From Saururus chinensis (lineage: Eukaryota; Streptophyta; Magnoliopsida; Piperales; Saururaceae): 64,000 bases of DNA. Under the pieces are notes generated by a model. The model did not search any database. It saw only the letters and a program-made list of their open reading frames with translations, and was not told the origin of the DNA. The stretch covers positions 31,365,753-31,429,752 of the forward strand of contig CP141149.1 in NCBI GenBank assembly GCA_035235625.1, given 5' to 3'. Shown one piece after another: positions 56,641 through 64,000 of this stretch. The position numbers and the translations under genes are program-made. Each line of letters begins with the position of its first letter. Position 1 is the first letter of the stretch.

Positions 56641-59600
56641 GATTGCTAATTGAATTTAGCTCTCTATGTCTTGTCCTTGACTGGAAAATAAAGTTGAAGC
56701 AAGTTGCCAAGTTCTTATCAACTTCAAGATGTGAGCCCTTTTTAATCAAAAGATGTCCTGCCTGGAGGGAACAGGATGGCGAATACTGGGCCATGTTGTT
56801 CTTGAACCTAAGCAAAATTTTGTGCTCTGTGTCACGCTTAACGTGAAGCTGTTGGGTTTAGTACCCTTGCAAGATTGCGATAATTGGGAGTGCTGAAGAA
56901 GTTATTTGATAGTGTGTTTTTTGGGTTGTGGAGGACATTAAAAGAATTTGGACTAATTGTCACTGTTCCACGCCCCTTCATCATTATCTTTGACGCGTCT
57001 TTTCATGTGGTTGAAGTTTGGTATATGGTTCCTGCTTTTATGTGCAGCTTTAGATTTTGGATAAGATTTTTAGTCGATGTTTTGAATCTTGATTAAGACA
57101 GGCCATTGACATTTTTTTTGTTTTTTTATCTGTAAAGTCTTTGAATTCCAAATCCATATGTGGATTATCAATTGCATCTCATTGGTATAAGAATGTATAA
57201 GAATAATGCAAGCTAAACCGTACAGTGCTAAAATTGCAACTTTTCTATAAGCTTCTGAAACGACTTAAAACATGGAATAAGGCTGGTTATCACACACATG
57301 ACTGCAATAATGATAACATAAGAAGACTCATCGATATATGAGAAACAGTAGGAGAGCATGGCCTTGTTTCACTTTCCTTAAAATGGAAGCTTGGGTAAAT
57401 ACAGACGCAGACTGCTATGGAACAGTGAGAGGGGTCCCCACGAGCTTCGCTTCGTTACCCAAAGATGTTTCTGGTAGGAATAGCGAGTCAATTAAATTCA
57501 CCATCTTGTTTTGCCTCACAGCATAAGTAGACAGGTGACATGTTGGCTAAAATACTTGGGTACCTCAGAGGTGCATGTTTCCTACCAATATAGCATTCAT
57601 TTTCCCTGAACGTTCCAGCACCAACTACCCTCCCACCAGCCTGATCTGATGGATTTATGAGGTTTCATGGATACAGACCGTTCTTAGTGTTCCCCAACTT
57701 GGAAGCAAGTCCTACCGTGTATGTCAAAGTTGGGTTGTGGGTTTGGGCACTTGCACTGGGACCCTAGAATTAAAAAAAAGAAAGTCAGTTTGTGGTCTTG
57801 GGCACTTATGCTGGGACCATCTACGCAGCTGACCTATTCCCACTTGAAAAGGGAAATAACGAGGTTCTACCAAATGCACATTTAGGTAGATAATTGTGGA
57901 TGGATTTGGATGTCACCTGCTCCACAGACGCTCTGATGCGTAAATTTTCATTTGGAGTAACTTCACTGACTCACTTTTTTTTGGCACTATATGCATTTAG
58001 AGTAACTCTTTAAACATTAGAGTTCGGTTAATATGAGTTAGTTCACGTGCAACTGCATGAGTTGGGATTTACAGGTTGTCATATTGAAATCCAACGATAC
58101 GCATTACTCGGGGATAGGTTGTTTTTAGGAAAAATATGTTCATGATCACTTACCCGTTACCATGAGCATGATACATGACTAGTGAACGTGTAGAGGGAGA
58201 ACCTTGGGATCTGTTCAATCGGGTTCTTAAATTTTTCTTCGTTAGTTGGTGATGTAACAGCCTTTCATTATTTGTCACTAAAGTCTGGGTCACAAAAACT
58301 GGAGACAATTCCTATCGTGTAGACTCTGGCTCATATTAACCCTTTCTTAAATATAATTAAATATTGTTTTTTCTTGCCTTTAAAATTACCAGAGGCAAGC
58401 CCTACCATCTTTGACGTAGGCAGGGGAGTTACCTCTTTGTTCTTTGTTTTTATGTTTTTTGTCGGCAATGGCTAACTCTTTGTTGAATCTTACAGTTGCT
58501 CTTAAGCAAATTGCTCTGCTGCTGGCAACTGGCAAGAAGAAGACGGGCTCAGAAAGAGGGGACTCATTTTGCGTTATTGCAATCAACAAAATACAAAAAG
58601 AGCAGTGACTATCAGAGGTGGTCCATAGGGCCCATTACATGGAGTCAAACAGTAAAAACCCTGATTTGAGTGACATGTTTATCCACTTTTATGGGTCGCA
58701 CTGCAATGTAGACCTAAACCCATGTGTCTATCGCACATCTTGAACTCTCGTCATGGCCCAGTGACAAGATTGATCACACACTGCATCAGAAAAAAAAAAT
58801 TACACGGAGCAAAGAACTAAGCTCTGCTTTGCAACCATCGAAGTCCCGCACCTTGTCTTCTTACTCTGCATAAGCACAAGTTATATGAAGAGAAGTGGAA
58901 TAATTTCTGAGAGAAACGCCACGAATCCTGAGTCTGTACTGCATTGCAAGTTTTCCACCTGCATGGATCTAAGATACCCTGATTTAATAGGTCATACTTT
59001 AGCCATTCGCCATACAGCAAAAGTAGCAGACATTTGATCATTATACGGCTTAAGCATCTCCAGATACAATTTTCACCTTTTAAATAGTAATAAACGACTT
59101 AATGTTTTCCAAATTTAAGGTATAAACTACTTAATATTCATATAGAAGTTATCTTCTCAAGTTAGAAAACTAAAAAGTATGCCTAAAACCAGTAAAGTAG
59201 GGGGGAAATACTATGTATAAAATAGTTGAAAAAGGATATCTGTAAAGCATTTTTCGAATATGTGTACAATTTGAACAATAAAAAATGGACTATAATTCAG
59301 TTCCTCTTGTAGAATTCATGAACTTCTTGTTGTCACATGGATTGGGCAAAACTCTTGCATAGTACGCGAATTTTCTGTAGATAGGAAGCGAGGACTCGTA
59401 GTAGAATCAATAGCATTGTTCTGAAAGTTGTACTTGGGAAAATATTGTTGCAATCATGAAACAGGCATAGCCTATCAAACACAACCTTAGGCAATTAGCT
59501 TGGCGCCTTGGAAAGTGCTCTTTTTCGGACTTTCAGGCTTCAGGATATTAGTTTAGGCTGCAAGATCCTAATCAAAATCCCATTTTTTTGGATGTGAAAA

Positions 59601-60900
59601 ATTCTATCCGCTAGGCCACTACATGATATCATTTCGACGTGCCCTCTCCACAAGTGAGACATGTGTGGGACTTTCAGGAATTTGGAATTCCAGCAAATCT
59701 GTTGTTCGAAGTAGTCTCGTTCAGTTGCAATGTATATGGCAACGCATAGACATGGGGTTTGAGTTGATTAATTGAATTAACATGCTTCTACGAGTATACC
59801 TGAGCATCGAACAATAAGCTGAGCCTCGTTGACCTGTATTAAACAAGACTGAATAGTTCAACTTCTTTTTGGAATATATATTTCTCCAGCCATCTTCACA
59901 CAATCTTCCTGCTGTAGAAATCTTAGTCTCAGTATATATTTTTTACCCAATCAAAGCTTTGGATGCTTATATAAACATCTTCTGAAGTATCCAGTCCAAA
60001 GATGTCGACATCTGCGGGTGGAAAGGTCAATGCCTCAAAATTTGTATACACTTCACAGTTTCAGACCTTCCATTATATAAAAACAAAGGATAATGAGTCT
60101 GTCACCCCCTAGCCGTACCACTCTACATGTATGTAGACGGTAGATATCTACCGGTGTTAATGAGTGGGTGGCTTAAAAAATGAGTTCTCGCCCAAAAATA
60201 AAATCAGCACAATATCGTGAATGGTGATTGCCTGATTTTATGACCAGAGTAAGTGCGGTGAATTATGTAAGCCATGTTTTAAGAATGAGCCGAACCGAGC
60301 GGGTTTTATCTTTTCATCACGGTGGTTTAAATTTTTAAAGACTGAATCGTGGCATTTAAAGACCTTACGACCAGAGTAACCATAGAGCCAGAACTCCAAT
60401 TTCGTGATCATCTTCTGTCAGGGGCAATTGACGGGTTCTACCAGTATCCTATGCCGGGCTTCATCGGAAGATCTCATCCAGTTTCCACGCGCCGTGGCTG
60501 CTGACTAACTGACCAGTGACCAGTTCCCCCGAGATTATATTAAAATTCATGTTGGTACTTATACCCCTATCAGAGCCGAGGTTGATGTTACTGGTGACTG
60601 GGGCTCTCTTGCTTCTGCCACCTAAATAATACAAATCGCCAGAGTCTGGATTATTCAGTGGATGATCACGGAGCTTATTTCTCCTGAACTACATGATCTC
60701 CATGTCTATTTCCATGCACATGTATGTTGACTGGGCTCGCTTGCTTCACAGTTGCTCTACCTTGGCCACAAGGGAGTAGGAATAAACTGAATAAGAAATG
60801 TTAGTCATACAAAGTCAAGCCTTGAGAATCTTTCAAAAGCAGTGACAAGTAACAACAAAGTCTTTAAGTTTGCCCCTTCGCTCTGAAACTGAAACTTTGT
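56641..60900. other. Intergenic region between the CCCH and MYB genes
   Basis: No protein-coding gene is supportable. Open frames of 60-95 codons have no recognised domains. A local near-duplication is visible: ggcacttgcactgggacc near 57748 and ggcacttatgctgggacc near 57803. The last part (about 60400-60900) is the MYB promoter. Confidence 0.4.
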
Positions 60901-60963
60901 TGTTAAGTCTGTGGTTTGTGTTCTCTCTCTTCCTTCTTTCTTTGTCTCTCCTGGATCATCAGT
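60901..60963 (+). promoter_or_regulatory. Pyrimidine-rich leader of the MYB gene
   Basis: The stretch ctctctcttccttctttctt directly precedes the start codon, typical of plant 5' untranslated regions. There is no ATG in it. No convincing TATA box is seen in the 100 bases upstream. Confidence 0.4.
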
Positions 60964-62623
60964 ATGGGTAGGGCTCCTTGCTGCGACAAGGCTAACGTGA
61001 AGAGAGGACCTTGGTCTCCGGAAGAAGACAGAGTCCTCAAAAACTACGTCGAGAAGAATGGAACGGGCGGAAATTGGATAGCTCTCCCCCATAAAGCAGG
61101 TTTTTTAATGCTGCCTGCTCATTCCCTTGATCTTCTTTCTCATTTTCAAACGATATTGTATTTCCAATCAGTAAATATCATCCAAAGACGTATTTGTCCA
61201 TGTTTGTTTCGCAAATTCTGAGAATCCATGTTGCTTCAACTTCTTACTTCTGCCGGAATGTCTGAAAAGCATGTGAGATGGTTTTTATCAGTGTCACGCC
61301 TACCCATATTCTGGAAGAGAGAAATTCTTAGAAGTTCATATGATCCCTTTGGAAACGGCTTTGCCTGTTGTTTATTTTTGGTAATCTGTGTTAGAATCAG
61401 TACCGAGCCATGTATACTCTTGTTTACTATATCTTCAAGGACTTGTTATTTTCTAAATCAATAAATGCAAATGTACGAAGCCATCCTCTCAGATGTGGTA
61501 ACATAGTATTTAATCTTGTTCTTTCTTTTCTCAATTTTGTAATTTAGATTTTAACAGCTAAATCCGAAGTTTCTTGACAATATTAATCTTAACAGATAAA
61601 TTGTCAGGTTCATACAAAAACAGCAATGTCTCAAGTGAAAATTAAATTAGATGAAATATTAGCTTCTTTTTTTTTGTATTTTTTCCTGATTTCTCATTTA
61701 CTAGTTTCCACCATATTCTTCTCGTCGCGAAAAGTTCCTATTTCAACTCAGTTTATTCTCTGTTTCAGGCCTCAAGCGCTGCGGTAAAAGCTGCCGTCTG
61801 AGATGGCTCAACTACCTCAGACCGGACATTAAGCATGGAGGTTTTACTGAAGAGGAAGAAAACATTATATGCACCCTTTATAAAAAGTTGGGAAGCAGGT
61901 CAATTTGATTTCACACTAATTAAAGTTTTTCTTCTTTTTTTCGTCCATTTATTCTTGCCATACCAGAATCCTTACTGTGCTCTTGCTTCGTTTAGGTGGT
62001 CTGTCATAGCTTCTCATCTCCCGGGAAGAACAGACAACGACGTGAAGAACTATTGGAACACCAAGCTAAAGAAGAAGCTTTTAGCTTCAGAAAACAACCT
62101 CTCAAATAATCCCAGTAACAATCGCATTAACATCAGTTGCGCACCATCTCCTGCTCCTGTCATTAAAGCTGAAAGCATGGACTACAGCTTGGCAACTCCA
62201 TTCATGGAGGCTTCCACATCACTTCCCACAATGCAAATCAGTTTTAATTGCACTTTAGACTCTAACAAATTCTTCAATGACCCAAATTCGTTTTCATTTC
62301 GTGGAATGACCGAACCGTCCAACATGAGCTCCAATTTCACCAATTACAGTGTTTCGTCCGGATCTCAGGAGGCCTCTGCCTCTGCCTCTGCCTCTGCTGC
62401 ATCTACGATCAGTCTGGACAATACGTGGTCCGGGCTTGGTGGGGATGAGTTGGATAGCTTGTTAATGGAATTTGGGTACAGGTCTACTTCTGAAAATCAT
62501 AGTGGCTTTGGCTACCCGGTGAAAACCAGTGGTGACACTCCACGCTCAACCAGCTTTGCTTACCCAAATTTTGCTACATCAGATGGCAATTTAGAGGGGC
62601 TTTACCAGAGTGTCACGTATTAG
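60964..62623 (+). CDS. R2R3-MYB transcription factor, RAX/Blind-like (subgroup 14), 297 aa, three exons
   Basis: Exons are 60964-61099, 61769-61898 and 61996-62623; introns (669 and 97 nt) have GT...AG ends and cut codons Gly46 and Arg89, the classic R2R3-MYB positions, with the usual 130-nt middle exon. The protein begins [21 protein letters not shown]2 tryptophans are W17, W38 and W58; R3 has F71, W90 and W109. The recognition helices are intact ([26 protein letters not shown]). [10 protein letters not shown] and [13 protein letters not shown] are shared with RAX1-3 and tomato Blind, which control axillary meristem formation; that role is inferred from family. The bHLH-binding signature in R3 is absent. 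The C-terminal half is Ser/Asn-rich with a Ser-Ala run encoded by (GCCTCT)4. It acts in the nucleus as a DNA-binding regulator. The start is the conserved MGRAPCC Met, not upstream codons. Frame and splicing agree throughout (894 nt). Confidence 0.93.
62372..62395 (+). repeat. (GCCTCT)4 microsatellite in the MYB coding region
   Basis: Four perfect hexamers encode alternating Ala and Ser. Changes of one unit keep the frame, so length variation would alter the protein only slightly. Confidence 0.9.
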
Positions 62624-62744
62624 TGGTGGGGCGTCTTTGGTCTTAAGACTTAAGAGACAAAGATGATGTACTAAATGTTCAGCAGTTCAGGCGTTATGAT
62701 GTGTGTTAAGCATGTCTCAACTTGGCAAGTGGAGATTATCTGTA

Positions 62745-62750
62745 AATAAA
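62745..62750 (+). terminator. Polyadenylation signal of the MYB gene
   Basis: AATAAA 122 bases after the stop codon, with T-rich sequence following (about 62790-62815). Confidence 0.6.
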
Positions 62751-62829
62751 CTCTAGTGATGAAATAGATACTTCAACTTAATAGTTAATATGGTTTTCTT
62801 TTCGTTGTCTTTGGAGTTACCGGAAATTG

Positions 62830-64000
62830 GTTGAGCTTCTTCTTGGAATACATTGAGCTCTTCCTGAATGTGGATGGCCGGTATCATGTCAACAACAGAT
62901 TCTTTCTGTTTTGTTTTGTTTTCATTTTTTTGGGGGATCGAAACGGACAGGGCTTTCCTATGCGCTCACAAGACCACGACATTCTCATGGGTCGGTGGAC
63001 AATTCAAAGGTGACGGAAACATTGGGCAAATTGGGCTGTAGCTTTTTCTTTTCAAAAAGGCCGATCTCCTTCTTCCAAGTCTTCTTCGTTTTTTTTACAG
63101 TAAAGATACGCCGTCTGAATTAGTCGTCACAAACGCGGTAGCTGCTATGTAGCTGCCATTGCGTGACTCACTATTTAGGAAGAAGCATCTTCCTGACGTC
63201 ACGTCAATCACAGATCATAGTTTGCTTAAACTAGCCAAGGTTGTCTAGTCTGACACGACCTCGTGCTCGATTATTTCTGACAGGATTCTGTTTCTTTGGT
63301 TGGCTGCTAGTTGTGGAAAATTAGCTAGCTCGGCACGAGTAAAAGTGCACGGGGCACCGTAAGTGGTTTCTTTTCACGGAGATGCCACATCTTTCGCTAT
63401 CAAGGATGTTCCGCCTAGGATTCACGTCTACAGTAATTGCAGCAGTTCTCTCTGCTGGGTTGAGGTTATCTGGCAAATACGAGGAGAGCTAAAGTTGAGT
63501 TTCATGATGGTGTCTGAGGACTCAATTTTGCTGCCCGTGACAATGGTTCTTGGCATGAAAACATTTTCTCCATTGGGATTTTGCTGGTCTGATACGCTGA
63601 TGCGACTTGGTCGAGCCTCTTAAATCGCATGGCTTTCGTGGTCTTAATTGAAGGCCTTCCAAATCCTTGTATCGACACTTGCGCAGTAATTCTTATTTCA
63701 ACCAAGCGAAGATACATACAGTTTGGGCTCTAAAACACAGTAGCTAATGAGCCACTGAGTCAGGAACCACAAATTCTTGAGCAACAGCTTTTGCTGTAGG
63801 TAGTCTCCACACTCTCATTCCAAAACTCTAGTTAATCATGTCTAGGGGCTTATAAATAAAAGTGGGAAGCGTTTTTCATGATAATTATGTCGAGCGGGTT
63901 AAATGTTTTCCATGCTTTGCACTAACATTATAATAAGCTTAGTATAAGCAGCTTAAAAGTTCTTGATATTTAAGATTGAAAGTGCACGAGCTAGTGTATG
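62830..64000. other. Downstream intergenic sequence
   Basis: Composition is close to balanced in parts. Open frames at 63363-63623 (+, 86 codons) and 63502-63717 (-, 71 codons) are unrecognised. A gene fragment is possible around 63360-63720 but I cannot support one. Confidence 0.35.

Noticed and set aside
61100..61768. Open frames inside the first MYB intron
   Set aside because: The intron has canonical ends and a conserved position; the frames interrupt the MYB domain and have no homology.
1..64000. CRISPR arrays, bacterial operons, tRNA or rRNA genes
   Set aside because: The DNA is plant nuclear. The tandem repeats have no regular unique spacers of CRISPR type, and I found no sequence with tRNA box A/box B spacing or rRNA similarity.

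Overview
The window is nuclear DNA of a flowering plant. The evidence is an intronless arginine-rich tandem CCCH zinc-finger gene, an R2R3-MYB gene with the canonical three-exon layout, and a dense load of plant-type LTR retrotransposons (Reina-like and Tekay/Del-like Ty3/gypsy, one Copia LTR), a LINE fragment and hAT-like MITEs. I cannot name the species. Only two genes look intact, both on the + strand near the right end: the CCCH gene (55133-56227) and the MYB gene (60964-62623). Everything else that codes is a transposon remnant or a gene fragment.

Layout. 1-6900: AT-rich DNA holding a broken multi-exon gene on the minus strand (about 5537-1722) with an N-terminal DUF1985-like region and a C-terminal Ulp1-like cysteine-protease region. 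Its introns and flanks are full of a degenerate minisatellite built on TAAATTTATACTCTG. 6900-13700: intergenic, with hAT-like remnants, a foldback MITE with a perfect 8-bp target duplication (10118-10356), a Copia-type LTR between inverted arms (10710-12490), and a LINE ORF2 fragment (12690-13290). 13707-22908: a complete but defective Reina-type chromovirus on the minus strand (duplication GAAAT), split in its protease region by a 3358-bp solo LTR (duplication GATGT). 22909-24720: fragments of a BCNT/SWC5-like gene and of a calcium-dependent protein kinase gene.

25783-53570: mostly Tekay/Del-type LTRs. One family occurs twice in opposite orientation (25783-28633 minus; 41165-50620 plus). The second copy hosts another LTR (41909-48071, duplication GGTTT), which in turn hosts a truncated reverse transcriptase-RNase H element (42683 to about 45270). 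Between the two copies lies about 12.5 kb of AT-rich sequence with a hAT-like MITE (29478-29796), a three-copy dispersed repeat, a G-box cluster and an (AT)34 tract. A degenerate LTR fills 50900-53570. 54300-64000 is gene territory.

The two intact genes are unrelated regulators: a cytoplasmic RNA-binding protein and a nuclear transcription factor. I found no evidence of a new multi-gene system. The least ordinary items are the minisatellite-filled Ulp1-like pseudogene, the layered retrotransposon insertions and a possible upstream ORF whose stop overlaps the CCCH start codon. All comparisons were made by eye.
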